DNA from: Streptomyces cinnamoneus
GTDB lineage: Bacteria; Actinomycetota; Actinomycetes; Streptomycetales; Streptomycetaceae
Length of the DNA stretch: 64,000 nt
Direction of reading: 5' to 3'
Assembly: GCF_002939475.1 (NCBI RefSeq)
Contig: NZ_PKFQ01000001.1
Location: forward strand, 2,108,001 to 2,172,000
In this document: positions 45,090 to 54,149 of the stretch, piece by piece
How the letters are laid out: each line of letters begins with the position of its first letter
Numbering within the stretch: the stretch's first letter is position 1
Position numbers and translations under genes: made by a program
Notes under the pieces: generated by a model
Told to the model about the DNA's origin: nothing
The model's database searches: none
The model's input: the letters and a program-made list of their open reading frames with translations, nothing else

Positions 45090-46460
45090 GTGACGGCGAC
45101 CTGCGTGCGTACGGTGACGGCTGCGGTCCGTGAGACCCTCGCACTGGTCCTGCTGCCCCTCCCCCTCCTCGCCGCCGCGGCGGCGGCCTCCCCCGGCGCG
45201 TTCTCCGGCGGCGGCACCCGCCGCTGGGGCTGGGGGCGCGGCGAGAGCCAGCGCGGTGACGCGCAGGCCGCCAAGGACGCGGCCGCCGCGGCGTTCTACG
45301 AGCTGGACACCGCCCAGCGCGACCTGCGGATCACCATCGAGACCATCACCGCCGTCGACTCCTCCCCCGCCGCCCGCAAGGCCGCCGCGGACTTCGAGGC
45401 GTTCGGCCACCGCATAGACGAGGTCTCCAGCACCTACATCACCGCCGTCGACTCCCACGACCTGGACCGCGACGACCTCGACACCGCCACGGCCGCCCGC
45501 GCCCGCACGGCCCTGACCAAGGCCAAGGACGAGCTGGTGCGGGCCAAGGCCGACCTGGACCGCTTCGCCGAGAGCCTCCAGCCGCTGCTGACCCGGGCCG
45601 AGCACCAGCTGACGCAGCTGGCGCCCGCCGTGGAGCGGGCCCGGCAGGGGCTGCGCGCGGCCGGCGAGGCGCTGGAGGCCGCGCGGGCCACGGGGCTGCG
45701 GGCCGACGACCTGGCCGCCCGCCTCGCGGCCCTCGCCCCGGAGCTGACCAAGCTCAACCAGGGCGCCGGCCGGCACGGCGTCCAGCCGACCGTCGACCGC
45801 GCCGACCGCGTGCTGCGCGAGGCCGAGGCCATCCGCGGCGAGGCCGAGCGGCTGCCGGAGAAGGCGGCGGAGACCGACAAGCGGCTCGTCTCGCTGCGCA
45901 CCCGCGCCCAAGCCCTGGCCACCCGCGCCGGCGGCGTCGCACCGGTCCTCAGCGAGCTGCGCCGCCGCTACAGCGCGGCCTGCTGGCAGGACCTCCAGCA
46001 GGTGCCCGAGGAGGCGGAACGCGCCGTCGCCCGGGCGGAGGAGAAGCTGCGCGAGGCCCGTACCGCGCGGGACGAACAGCGCTGGCCGGACGCCACCGCG
46101 CTGCTCGCCACGGTCCGGGCGCTGCTCAACACCACCGACGAGGCCGTCTCCGCCGCCGGCGACCGGCTGCGCCGGCTGGACGAGGTGTCGTTCGACCACC
46201 AGAAGGAGGTCGAACGCACCCGCTTCGCCCTGCGCGACGCCCAGCGCCTGGCCATGGACGGCCGCAGCACCCCCGACCCGCGCCACGCCCGCCCGCTCGA
46301 CGAGGCGGTCGCCCGCCTGGACCGGGCTGTGGCGGGCCTGGAGGGCCGGCACCCGGACTGGTGGCACTTCCTGACCGAGACCGAGGCGGTGCGGGGCGCC
46401 GCGGCCCGGGTGGTGCAGGACATCCGCGAGGAGCGCGGCGGCGGGGCGGCGCAGCGCTAG
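45090..46460 (+). CDS. Coiled-coil membrane-anchored protein
   Basis: The 456 residues have one N-terminal hydrophobic segment (ETLALVLLPLPLLAAAAAASPG), a GGG/Trp-Gly linker, and then about 400 residues of almost continuous helix rich in Ala, Glu, Arg and Leu heptads (LTRAEHQLTQLAPAVERARQ and so on). It resembles Streptomyces TPM-like or septum-associated coiled coils, but no named domain is clear. A role in envelope scaffolding is inferred. GGGGAGAGG precedes the GTG. Confidence 0.75.
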   Translation: MTATCVRTVTAAVRETLALVLLPLPLLAAAAAASPGAFSGGGTRRWGWGRGESQRGDAQAAKDAAAAAFYELDTAQRDLRITIETITAVDSSPAARKAAADFEAFGHRIDEVSSTYITAVDSHDLDRDDLDTATAARARTALTKAKDELVRAKADLDRFAESLQPLLTRAEHQLTQLAPAVERARQGLRAAGEALEAARATGLRADDLAARLAALAPELTKLNQGAGRHGVQPTVDRADRVLREAEAIRGEAERLPEKAAETDKRLVSLRTRAQALATRAGGVAPVLSELRRRYSAACWQDLQQVPEEAERAVARAEEKLREARTARDEQRWPDATALLATVRALLNTTDEAVSAAGDRLRRLDEVSFDHQKEVERTRFALRDAQRLAMDGRSTPDPRHARPLDEAVARLDRAVAGLEGRHPDWWHFLTETEAVRGAAARVVQDIREERGGGAAQR

Positions 46461-46623
46461 GAGGTGTCCGCGAAGTCCCGCCTGCCCCGGGACTCCCCCG
46501 ACTACCGCCGGGAGATGCCCCCGGCACCGGGCACCGCAGGACCCGCACCGACCCGTCGGACACCCCTGGGCCATGCCCCGCAGCGCCCGTGCCGGCCCGT
46601 CGGACACCGCCTAAGCTGCCCCC

Positions 46624-46845
46624 ATGCCCCGTTACGAATACCGCTGCGCACCCTGTGGCTCCACCTTCGAGCTGAACCGTCCCATGGCCGAGTCCTCCGA
46701 CCCGGCCACCTGCCCGGACGGGCACACCGACACCGTCAAGCTGCTCTCCACCGTCGCCGTCACCGGCACGGCGGGCGCCGGTCCCGCGCCCCGGTCCGGC
46801 GGCGGTGGCGGCGGTGGCTGCTGCGGCGGCGGTTGCTGCGGCTGA
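46624..46845 (+). CDS. FmdB-type zinc-ribbon protein
   Basis: The 73 residues start MPRYEYRCAPCGSTFELN, the classic FmdB/putative regulatory zinc-ribbon start, with CAPC and a second CPDGH pair. The tail is a Gly/Cys run (GGGGGGCCGGGCCG). Function is unknown, often linked to formamidase genes but not here. The tail may bind metal. Confidence 0.88.
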   Translation: MPRYEYRCAPCGSTFELNRPMAESSDPATCPDGHTDTVKLLSTVAVTGTAGAGPAPRSGGGGGGGCCGGGCCG

Positions 46846-46875
46846 GCCGGCGGCCCCTGCCGGCCACGCCCGTCC

Positions 46876-47541
46876 TCAGGCCACGCGGCGCGCCAGCGTC
46901 AGGCCGTCCGCGACCGTGAGCATCACCGACTCCATCCGCTTGTCCGCGGCCACGTGCTCGTTGAACACCCGGACGTGCGCGCCCGGGCCGCTCGTCACGG
47001 ACGGATCGGCGGCCTGGCCCATGAAGAGGACGTTGTCCGCCACGATCAGGCCGCCGGGCCGCAGCCGCGGCACGAGTTCCTCCCAGTAGTCGACGTAGCC
47101 GTCCTTGTTCGCGTCGAGGAAGGCGAGGTCGACGTGCGGTTCGGCGGGCAGGGCCCGCAGCGAGTCCAGGGCGGGGGCGATGCGCAGGTCGATGCGGTCG
47201 GCGACGCCCGCCCGGGCCCACGCCTCGCGGGCGTGGGCCGTCCACTCCTCGGAGATGTCCAGGGCGATCAGCCGGCCGCCGGCGGGCAGCGCCTGTGCCA
47301 TGGCCAGGGCGGACAGCCCCGTGAAGGTGCCCACCTCCACCACGTGCCGGGCGCCGGTGAGCCGCACGAGGAAGGCCAGGAGCGGGGCCTGCTCCTGGGC
47401 CACCTGTTTGATCGCGTGGTCCGGGAACAGCTCCCGGGTCGACGCGACCAGGGCGCGCTGCACGGGGTCGAGGGGCGGGTTGTGGGCGAGTACGTACGCG
47501 TAGAGCTCGGGGGTGAGCGGAGCGCTCTTGATCTCGGGCAC
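46876..47541 (-). CDS. SAM-dependent O-methyltransferase
   Basis: The 221-residue class I methyltransferase has motif I VVEVGTFTGLSALAMAQALP, LIALDISEEWTAHAREAWARAG and the acidic DLAFLDANKDGYVDYW motif typical of metal-dependent catechol/caffeoyl-CoA-type O-methyltransferases (LVxxDN in VADNVLFMG). It methylates a hydroxyl on a small phenolic or related compound. Separated by 65 bases from the HAD gene upstream, it may be cotranscribed with the Ter operon but has its own role. Confidence 0.9.
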   Translation of the reverse strand: MPEIKSAPLTPELYAYVLAHNPPLDPVQRALVASTRELFPDHAIKQVAQEQAPLLAFLVRLTGARHVVEVGTFTGLSALAMAQALPAGGRLIALDISEEWTAHAREAWARAGVADRIDLRIAPALDSLRALPAEPHVDLAFLDANKDGYVDYWEELVPRLRPGGLIVADNVLFMGQAADPSVTSGPGAHVRVFNEHVAADKRMESVMLTVADGLTLARRVA

Positions 47542-47606
47542 GCGTTCTCCTCAGCGAGGACGGCAGAGACGATGCGGGCACGACACTACGTCCAGGAGAC
47601 GGCCCG

Positions 47607-48422
47607 TTACGAGAGCGCGGCCGCCGTGAACGCCTCGATGATCTCCTCTCCCGCCGCCACTCCCCGGGTCTGAAGGGCGGTGACGTGCGGCGCGCTCCAG
47701 CCGACGTCCGCCAGCTCGCCGTGGCCCGGCCGCCAGGCCCGGTCCGCGGCCAGCAGCAGGTCGGCGTCGAGCAGCGAGTCGCCGGCGGCGAGCGTCCGGC
47801 CGGCGCCGGTGCGGCGGGCGACCTCGGCCGCGGCCGCGCTCTTGGTCAGCGGCCCGGGCACGGCGTAGACCTTGCGGCCCTGGAGGGAGACCGTCCAGCC
47901 GCGGCCCGCGGCCCAGTCGGCGAGGTCCTTGACCCACGCCTCGGGCAGCAGCGGCCGGTCGACGACGAGGTAGGCGAAGAGGTCCGCCGCCGTGCGCCGC
48001 TTGAGCAGCCACGCCGGGTCGGCAGTGCGCACCAGGCGCTCCTCGACCTCCGCCAGCGGTGCGCACTCGGCGGCCAGCCGTCGGCGCACCACCGCCCGCC
48101 AGTGCGGGTCCGGCTCCCCGTCGACGAGCAGCTCGCCGCCGTTGGCGCAGATCGCGAACCGGGGCGCCGGGCCGGGCAGCCGGACCCGGGCGTACTGCTC
48201 GGGGGTGCGGGTGGTCGTGGGCACGAACGTGGCCGTGCGGGCCAGTGCGGCCAGGCCGGCCGCCGCGGCCTCCGTCATGTAGGACAGCGGCTTGTGCTCG
48301 TAGGTCTCCACGCACAGCAGCCGGGGGGACTGCGCGTCCGGCATCGACAGGGCGAGCGCGGCGGTGGAGTAGATGAGGGTGCGGTCGAGGTCGCTGGTGA
48401 CGAGGGTGGGGGCCGTGGTCAC
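47607..48422 (-). CDS. HAD-type hydrolase of the Ter biosynthetic module
   Basis: The 271 residues have HAD motif I SDLDRTLIYS (Asp nucleophile), VPTTTRTPEQYARV (motif II), a Lys in GPLTKSAAAAEVARRTG and motif IV-like LAAGDSLLDADLL. HADs of this set are conserved beside PRTase/StiP/lyase genes in Ter loci and are thought to trim a nucleoside-like metabolite. The GTG overlaps the PRTase fusion stop (GTGA), so both are translated together. Confidence 0.88.
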   Translation of the reverse strand: MTTAPTLVTSDLDRTLIYSTAALALSMPDAQSPRLLCVETYEHKPLSYMTEAAAAGLAALARTATFVPTTTRTPEQYARVRLPGPAPRFAICANGGELLVDGEPDPHWRAVVRRRLAAECAPLAEVEERLVRTADPAWLLKRRTAADLFAYLVVDRPLLPEAWVKDLADWAAGRGWTVSLQGRKVYAVPGPLTKSAAAAEVARRTGAGRTLAAGDSLLDADLLLAADRAWRPGHGELADVGWSAPHVTALQTRGVAAGEEIIEAFTAAALS

Positions 48423-50932
48423 CGCGACGCCACCGCCTTGCCGTCGGCGCCCGTCGCGGCGCGGGTGTAGCGGGGGTGAATCAGGCCGACGCAGCTGTAC
48501 GGCAGCCCGTCGACCTCCTCGACCGGTACGCCGCGCTGCTCGGCCAGCAGCCGCACGTGGGCCAGGTCGGCGCCGGCGCCCCGCTGGGCGAGGATCTTCC
48601 AGGGGACGCGCCGCAGCAGGACGCGGGTGGTCTCGCCGACGCCCGGCTTGACGAGGTTGACGTCGTCGATGCCGTGGGCGGCGGCGATGCGCTCGACCGC
48701 CGCCCAGCCCGCCCAGGTGGGCGTGCGGTCGGCCGCCGCCAGCTCCTTGACGTCGGCGGCGACGTCGGGCTCGGCCTCGGCGAACCGGGCCGTGACGGCG
48801 TCGAGGAAGGAGCGCGAGACGTCCGCGCCGGCCAGCTCGCGGTAGAACTTGGCGCCGTGGAAGTCCTGCGGCCCGACCAGGTCGTCGCGCAGCACCGTCC
48901 GCGATATCAGGCCGGAGACGGTGGAGTTGAGGCACGCGGAGGGGATGAGGAAGTCGTCGCGCGTGCCGTACGTCTCCACGCAGTGGCCGGGGTCGGCGAG
49001 GACGGCCATGCGCGGGTCGAAGCCCTCGAAGTCCGCGAGGGCGTCGGCCAGTTCACGGGTGATGGCGCCCTTGCCCGTCCAGCCGTCGACGAAGACGACG
49101 TCGGCCGGGTCGTGGTGGGCGGCCAGCCAGCGCAGGGCGTTGCGGTCGATGCCGCGGCCGCGCACGATGGAGACGGCGTAGTGCGGCAGGTCCAGTCCGT
49201 GCGCGTGGCGCGCCCAGCGGCGCATGAGCACGCCCACGGGCGTTCCGGCGCGGGCCAGGGAGACCAGCACCGGGCGGGGCGACCGCTCGGCCAGCACGGT
49301 CTCGGTGACCGTGCCGACGGCGCGGGCGATGCGGGTGGCCGACGCGTCGAGGGCGGAGCGGTAGAGCTGCTGGTAGCGCTCGCTGGGCTGGTACTCGACG
49401 GGCAGGGACTCCGCGTAGTGCGCCCCGCCGCTCTGGATGGCCTCCTCGCGCTCCTCGGTGGGCGCTTCGAGCTCCACGGCGGAAAGGTCTTGCAGCAGCC
49501 AGCCGACGTCCTCGGGCTCGTAGGAGGAGAACGCGGGTCCGCGCAGCGGTTCGGGCATGGGGGAAGCAGCCTCGGGGGGTACGTAGGAGGGGATGACGGC
49601 GAGCAGCACGTGGGGTGTGTGCGCGCCGAGCACGTCCAGCAGGCCGCCGGGGGCGTGCAGTTCGGGGGTGTCGCCGGTGGAGTCGACGACGGTGACGATG
49701 GCGTCGAAGCGGCCGTCGGCGACGTTGTAGGCGTACCGCTCGCCGGGGCCGTCGGCGGGCGCGTCGTGCGCCGGGAAGGTGATCCGTGAGCGGATCGCGT
49801 AGCCGGGATCGTCGACGGGGAGGACGGGGGAACGGGTGGTGGTGGAGAACCGGACCTCGGCGAGGGCCGGTTCGAGCGCCCGGGCGATGCGCAGGGGGGC
49901 GTACATCAGCTCCTCGTTGCCGAGGACGAGCACGCGGGAGGCGTCCTGCGGGAGGGCTGCGCGGACGCGGGCCGCCATCTGCGGGAGCGCGGCGTCCAGT
50001 CGCGCGCGGTGAGCGGGCGTGAAGCCGTGGCGGCCGCCGTCGGGGAGGCCCGCGGGCCAGTCGAGCTCCACGCGGTTCGGCACCGCCGGGCCCCTCCACC
50101 GTGGCCGGTCGCCGTCGCGGCCGAGACGGTCCGTGCCCGTCGCCGTTTCCCGGGGCTGCGCCCCGGACCCGTGGGCGGGACCGGGGAGACCGTCCCCGCC
50201 GCGACGGCGACCGGCCTCCGCCTCGTACCGGGCGACGAGCTCGCGCCCCCGCTCCAGCACCCCCTCCGGGAGCGACACCGTCCCCGTGGCCAGCGCCACG
50301 AGGTCCACGCGCGCGCCCAGCTCCGCCGCGAACTCCGTCAGTCGTCCCCGGTCCCGGGCGCCGCGCATGTCGACCAGCGCCACCACCACGTACCGCTCGC
50401 GCGGGAAGCGCGCGTGGAGCGCGGCGATGGTGTTCAGGACCGTGCGGCCCGTCGAGAACTCGTCGTCGACGAGGACCAGCGGCCCGTCGCCGGCCAGGAG
50501 GGCGGGGTCCTCGGGCAGCAGCAGGTGCGACGTGGCGTGGCTGTGTTCCTCCTCGAAGCCGCCCACGGGGGCGACCCCCGCCACGGCGCGCCGCGTCGAG
50601 TGGAGGTACGGCGCGAGGCCGAGGCCGTCCGCGACCGCGTGGCCGAGGCCCGTGGCGGTCTCGGCGTAGCCGAGCACCACGGCGCGGGCGGCGGCCCCCT
50701 CCCCGAGCAGGGCCCGTACGCGGCGGCCGAGGTCCGCGCCCGTCCCGTACACCGTGGAGGGCCGCTGCGGCACGTGCTTGCCCAGCACGTTGGACACGAG
50801 CAGGTGCGCCCGCTTGGGGTTGCGCCGCAGCGCCAGGCCCAGCAGCTCCGTCAGGCGGGCGTCACCCTCCAGCCCCACGCCCAGCCGGTCCGCGACCCAC
50901 TGTCCCGACCAGACCACTCCACCACTCCTCAT
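48419..50932 (-). CDS. PRTase-TRSP-StiP-PELOTA fusion of the Ter biosynthetic module
   Basis: The 837 residues join several domains. Residues about 30-240 form a phosphoribosyltransferase with PRPP loop VLVDDEFSTGRT (153-164). About 290-460 resembles a TRSP domain. About 465-740 is a StiP-type region whose VVFVDGWTGKGAI (612-624) resembles a second PRPP loop and whose Cys651/Cys667 segment fits the cysteine-protease proposal. About 745-830 resembles a PELOTA RNA-binding domain. In Ter loci these parts usually come as separate proteins and are predicted to build a nucleoside-like metabolite. It overlaps the lyase and HAD genes. Confidence 0.85.
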   Translation of the reverse strand: MRSGGVVWSGQWVADRLGVGLEGDARLTELLGLALRRNPKRAHLLVSNVLGKHVPQRPSTVYGTGADLGRRVRALLGEGAAARAVVLGYAETATGLGHAVADGLGLAPYLHSTRRAVAGVAPVGGFEEEHSHATSHLLLPEDPALLAGDGPLVLVDDEFSTGRTVLNTIAALHARFPRERYVVVALVDMRGARDRGRLTEFAAELGARVDLVALATGTVSLPEGVLERGRELVARYEAEAGRRRGGDGLPGPAHGSGAQPRETATGTDRLGRDGDRPRWRGPAVPNRVELDWPAGLPDGGRHGFTPAHRARLDAALPQMAARVRAALPQDASRVLVLGNEELMYAPLRIARALEPALAEVRFSTTTRSPVLPVDDPGYAIRSRITFPAHDAPADGPGERYAYNVADGRFDAIVTVVDSTGDTPELHAPGGLLDVLGAHTPHVLLAVIPSYVPPEAASPMPEPLRGPAFSSYEPEDVGWLLQDLSAVELEAPTEEREEAIQSGGAHYAESLPVEYQPSERYQQLYRSALDASATRIARAVGTVTETVLAERSPRPVLVSLARAGTPVGVLMRRWARHAHGLDLPHYAVSIVRGRGIDRNALRWLAAHHDPADVVFVDGWTGKGAITRELADALADFEGFDPRMAVLADPGHCVETYGTRDDFLIPSACLNSTVSGLISRTVLRDDLVGPQDFHGAKFYRELAGADVSRSFLDAVTARFAEAEPDVAADVKELAAADRTPTWAGWAAVERIAAAHGIDDVNLVKPGVGETTRVLLRRVPWKILAQRGAGADLAHVRLLAEQRGVPVEEVDGLPYSCVGLIHPRYTRAATGADGKAVASR

Positions 50933-52098
50933 ACGTTCTGCAACCCCGCCGCCAGCAGTTCCACGAAGCTCACATCTTCCCGCGCCACCCCGAAGACCTC
51001 CGCGCGCAGCATGGTCCGCTCGGCCCAGGCGCGGTGCGGCTTCACCTCGTTCATCTTGTTCGTGTAGGCGGAGCGCAGCACTCCACCACCGTCCCTTTCC
51101 GGTCGCAGGATGTCCTCCGCGTCGCTGAACTCCTCGTGGCTGACGACCGAGAGGGCGTGCACGGGCGCGACGTGGGAGGGGTGGATGCAGGTCTTGCCCT
51201 GGAGGCCGTTGGCGCGGTCGAGCTGGATCTCACGGAGGAGGCCGTCCAGGTCGTGCTCGATGAGCGCGGTGCGCAGCGCCTCGGCGGGTCCGGCGAAGGG
51301 GCTGCGCCGCAGCTGGGGCTTGAACATCCGCTCGGGCTGCGGGAAGTACTCCCAGACGGGGCCGGTGACGGTGAAGCCGCTGCCGTCGGCGCGGCCGAGC
51401 ACGTTGACGACGTCGGCGATGACGGAGGCGACGAGCTTGACGTCGTAGGCGGTCATGTCGGGCGCCCGGCGCAGCCCGTAGGCGGAGCAGAAGTCGGTGA
51501 CGCCGAGCCGCAGGGCGAGGACGCGGTCGCGGTACTTGTCGACGGCGCGGGCGATGCCGGCCAGGGTCTCGGTGCGGGTCTCCAGGTGGAGCAGTTCGGG
51601 CGATTCGAGGACGGGCATGGCGAAGAGCCTCCGTCCGCAGCCGGCTTCGGCGCCGGCCAGCGCCTCCAGGAACGGAAGGCCGCGGTCCTCGGTGAACTTG
51701 GGCAGCACGAATCCGGAGAGGAGCCGCACGTGGGGGCCCAGTCGCCGGACGAGGTCGGTGATCTGGCGGGGTTCGCGGACTCTGACGAAGAGCAGCGGGA
51801 GCCCTTCGGCCGTGCCGCCCGCGGCCAGCTCGGCGAACTGCCGGACGAGGTTCTCCTCCGCGCCGGCGACCTCGGCGTCGCTGATGGAGTCCTCCAGGCA
51901 CAGCACCATGGAGACCACGCCGCGCCGGGCCTGCTTGCGGACGTCCCGGGCGAGCGTGCCGCGCGTGGCGGGGCTGTAGAGCGTGGCGCCCAGGGCGACG
52001 GCGAGCGTACGGGCGGGGGAGCCGGCGTCGAACTCACCCGGCTCCCGGTGGAACAGCCCACTCCGCACCGCAGGCGCAAGGTGTCCGAAATGCCTCAT
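50929..52098 (-). CDS. HpcH/HpaI-CitE-type carbon-carbon lyase of the Ter module
   Basis: The 389-residue TIM-barrel lyase contains MVLCLEDSISDAEVA (metal Glu/Asp), LFVRVREPRQITDLV, FVLPKFTEDRGLPF, and CIHPSHVAPVHALS typical of CitE/HpcH enzymes that cleave or form carbon-carbon bonds of CoA- or free acid substrates. GGGGAGA precedes the ATG at 52098, which I choose over the longer frame. It is the first of the overlapping operon, divergent from the TerD gene at 52307. Confidence 0.88.
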   Translation of the reverse strand: MRHFGHLAPAVRSGLFHREPGEFDAGSPARTLAVALGATLYSPATRGTLARDVRKQARRGVVSMVLCLEDSISDAEVAGAEENLVRQFAELAAGGTAEGLPLLFVRVREPRQITDLVRRLGPHVRLLSGFVLPKFTEDRGLPFLEALAGAEAGCGRRLFAMPVLESPELLHLETRTETLAGIARAVDKYRDRVLALRLGVTDFCSAYGLRRAPDMTAYDVKLVASVIADVVNVLGRADGSGFTVTGPVWEYFPQPERMFKPQLRRSPFAGPAEALRTALIEHDLDGLLREIQLDRANGLQGKTCIHPSHVAPVHALSVVSHEEFSDAEDILRPERDGGGVLRSAYTNKMNEVKPHRAWAERTMLRAEVFGVAREDVSFVELLAAGLQNV

Positions 52099-52306
52099 AG
52101 TTCTCCCCGAATCCCGCGGCCTGGCCGCCTTCGTTCCGGTCCACCCGGCAGGAAAGCGTGGCCGATTATCGTACGTCCGGGGGCGGGTCAAGAGTTCCCC
52201 AAAGCCGTTAAAAACTCATGACCGCCAGGGATCGATCCGGTAAGCGAGGAGCGGCCGGGGCCCCCTGCGTTGTCCGGGGCCCGCACGGGAAGGCAGGATT
52301 GCGGAC

Positions 52307-53272
52307 ATGACGCACGCCATGCTCAAGGGGTCGAACATCCCGCTGAACGCCCGCACCGTACGGGCCGTACTGCGCTGGACGCCGGGCCCTGGCATCCCCG
52401 ACGTGGACGCCTCCGCCCTGCTGCTGGGCGACGGGGGCCGCGTGCGCTCGGACGAGGACTTCGTCTTCTACAACCAGCCCCGGCACCCCTCCGGCCTCGT
52501 CCGGCACCTGCTGAAGAAACGGCAGCTGGAGGGGATGACCGACACGGTCGAGGCCGAGCTGGGCGCCCTCGACGCGTCCGTGGCCCGCGTCGTGATCGCC
52601 GCCTCGGCGGACGGCGGCCCCTTCGGGCTCGTGCGGGACCTGTGCGTGCTGCTCTACGACGCCGAGCAGGTCTCCGCCGCGGTGGCCGGGGGCACCGGGG
52701 CGGCCGGCCCCACGCCCCTCGCCCGCTTCGACGTCCAGCCGGAGACCGGCGACGAGACCGCCATGCTCTGCGGCGAGCTCTACCGGCGCGGGGACGGCTG
52801 GAAGTTCCGCGCGCTCGGCCAGGGCTACGCCTCGGGGCTGGTCGGCCTGGCCACGGAGTTCGGCATCACGGTCGAGGAGGGCGACGGCACGGACGGCGCG
52901 CGGGACGCGGACGGCGTGAGCGCCTCCCCCGAGGCCCCCGCGGCTCCCGAGCCCGTCCCCGACCCGGCCGTCCCCGCCGACGAGCCCGTGACCGTCGCCA
53001 CGTCCCCCGTGGCGGCCCCGGGCACCGGGCACGGCGGCTACCCGCCGCCGCCCCCCATGCCGCCCGTGATCCCCCCGCAGCCGTCCTACGGCTATCCCCC
53101 CTACCCCTCGGCCCCGGCGGTCCCCGCGGCCCAGCCCGCCTACGGCTATCCCCAGCAGCACCAGTCGAACCACTCTCCGCAGCCGTCCTACGGTTACCCG
53201 CCGCAGCGGCCTGTGCCCGACCCGGCCTTCCGGCTGCCGCCCCAGGGCCCGCAGTTCCAGCCCGGCCGCTGA
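52307..53272 (+). CDS. TerD-domain protein with Pro/Tyr-rich tail
   Basis: The 321 residues comprise a TerD domain (about 1-195; [64 protein letters not shown]), with calcium-binding Asp residues partly kept, and a Pro/Gly/Tyr-rich disordered tail holding three QP-[SA]-YGYP repeats. TerD proteins bind calcium and act in stress responses. The low-complexity tail could drive clustering. It is divergent from the CitE-like gene. Confidence 0.9.
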   Translation: MTHAMLKGSNIPLNARTVRAVLRWTPGPGIPDVDASALLLGDGGRVRSDEDFVFYNQPRHPSGLVRHLLKKRQLEGMTDTVEAELGALDASVARVVIAASADGGPFGLVRDLCVLLYDAEQVSAAVAGGTGAAGPTPLARFDVQPETGDETAMLCGELYRRGDGWKFRALGQGYASGLVGLATEFGITVEEGDGTDGARDADGVSASPEAPAAPEPVPDPAVPADEPVTVATSPVAAPGTGHGGYPPPPPMPPVIPPQPSYGYPPYPSAPAVPAAQPAYGYPQQHQSNHSPQPSYGYPPQRPVPDPAFRLPPQGPQFQPGR

Positions 53273-53274
53273 CC

Positions 53275-53299
53275 GGCCGGCCCCGCGGCGGGGCCGGCC
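53275..53299. terminator. Terminator between TerD and TerD-like genes
   Basis: GGCCGGCCCCGC pairs with GCGGGGCCGGCC around one base, between convergent genes. Confidence 0.75.
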
Positions 53300-53303
53300 C
53301 TCC

Positions 53304-54050
53304 TCAGACCCGGGTCTTGTACCCCCGGCCCCACTGCAGGCCCCAGCCGTACAGCCGGTCCAGCTCCGCCTGGAACCCGTACACGTACTTCAGCTCGCGC
53401 CGCACGACGATCTCGCCGCCCCTGTTCTCGATCAGCAGCACGGCGCAGGAGCGGGCCTCCGGCGCGCGCTCGTGGAGCTCGACCTCCAGCCGGGGGCCGT
53501 TGCCCGGGTAGAGCGTCACCATCGCGTGCGTACGGTCGAACGCGGGGGTGCCGTCATAGATGTAGACGAAGATCAGCAGACGCTTGAACTCGTCGCGGTG
53601 GTCCATGTTGATGTAGATCGTCTCGCCCGACCCCGACCCGAAGCGGTCGTCACCGCTCAGCTGAACATACGGCGGCGAGTTGATGCTGCCCAGTATGTTG
53701 CCGAGGGGCTGCACTACGCCCTTGGACCCGTCCTGGAGCTCGTACAGACAGGCGAGGTCGAGGTCGACGTCCACCATGGCCGGTCCCTGGGCCTGGACCA
53801 TCTGCGGGGTGAACTTGCGGAAGGGATGCCGGACGCCGGAGCCGAAACCGGGCTTGTCCGCGATGTCGGAGGTCCGCATCCGCCAGGAGAGGTTGACCCG
53901 CAGGTTTCCCGTGACCGCACCCTGCTTGGTCAGGGAGAACGTCGGACGGCGCTTGGTCAGTTCGACCGCGCCGCTGGCTCCGCCGGCGGCGTCGAATTGA
54001 CGTGCGGCAGCCGTCCCCCAGTTGCCGAAGAGCTTGTCCCATACCGTCAT
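53304..54050 (-). CDS. TerD-related protein
   Basis: The 248 residues are a diverged TerD-family protein of the tellurite/stress group: LRVNLSWRMRTS, VDVDLDLACLYELQDGSKGVVQPLG, PPYVQLSGDDRFGSGSGETIYIN and a C-terminal VRRELKYVYGFQAELDRLYGWGLQWGRG. The DLDLA and DDR acidic stretches suggest retained metal binding. I chose the ATG at 54050; a GTG at 54065 is possible. It lies downstream of DUF475 past a terminator. Confidence 0.82.
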   Translation of the reverse strand: MTVWDKLFGNWGTAAARQFDAAGGASGAVELTKRRPTFSLTKQGAVTGNLRVNLSWRMRTSDIADKPGFGSGVRHPFRKFTPQMVQAQGPAMVDVDLDLACLYELQDGSKGVVQPLGNILGSINSPPYVQLSGDDRFGSGSGETIYINMDHRDEFKRLLIFVYIYDGTPAFDRTHAMVTLYPGNGPRLEVELHERAPEARSCAVLLIENRGGEIVVRRELKYVYGFQAELDRLYGWGLQWGRGYKTRV

Positions 54051-54085
54051 CGCGAAAACCCCCACCGGACGATCCGAAACGCCGC

Positions 54086-54120
54086 GGGGCGGTCGTGAGG
54101 ATGATCCTCACGACCGCCCC
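54086..54120 (-). terminator. Terminator of the DUF475 gene
   Basis: GGGGCGGTCGTGAGGA and its perfect complement flank TGA, between the DUF475 stop and the TerD-related start. Confidence 0.85.
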
Positions 54121-54149
54121 GGTCAGAGCGTTCCTCAAATGTGCCGGAG

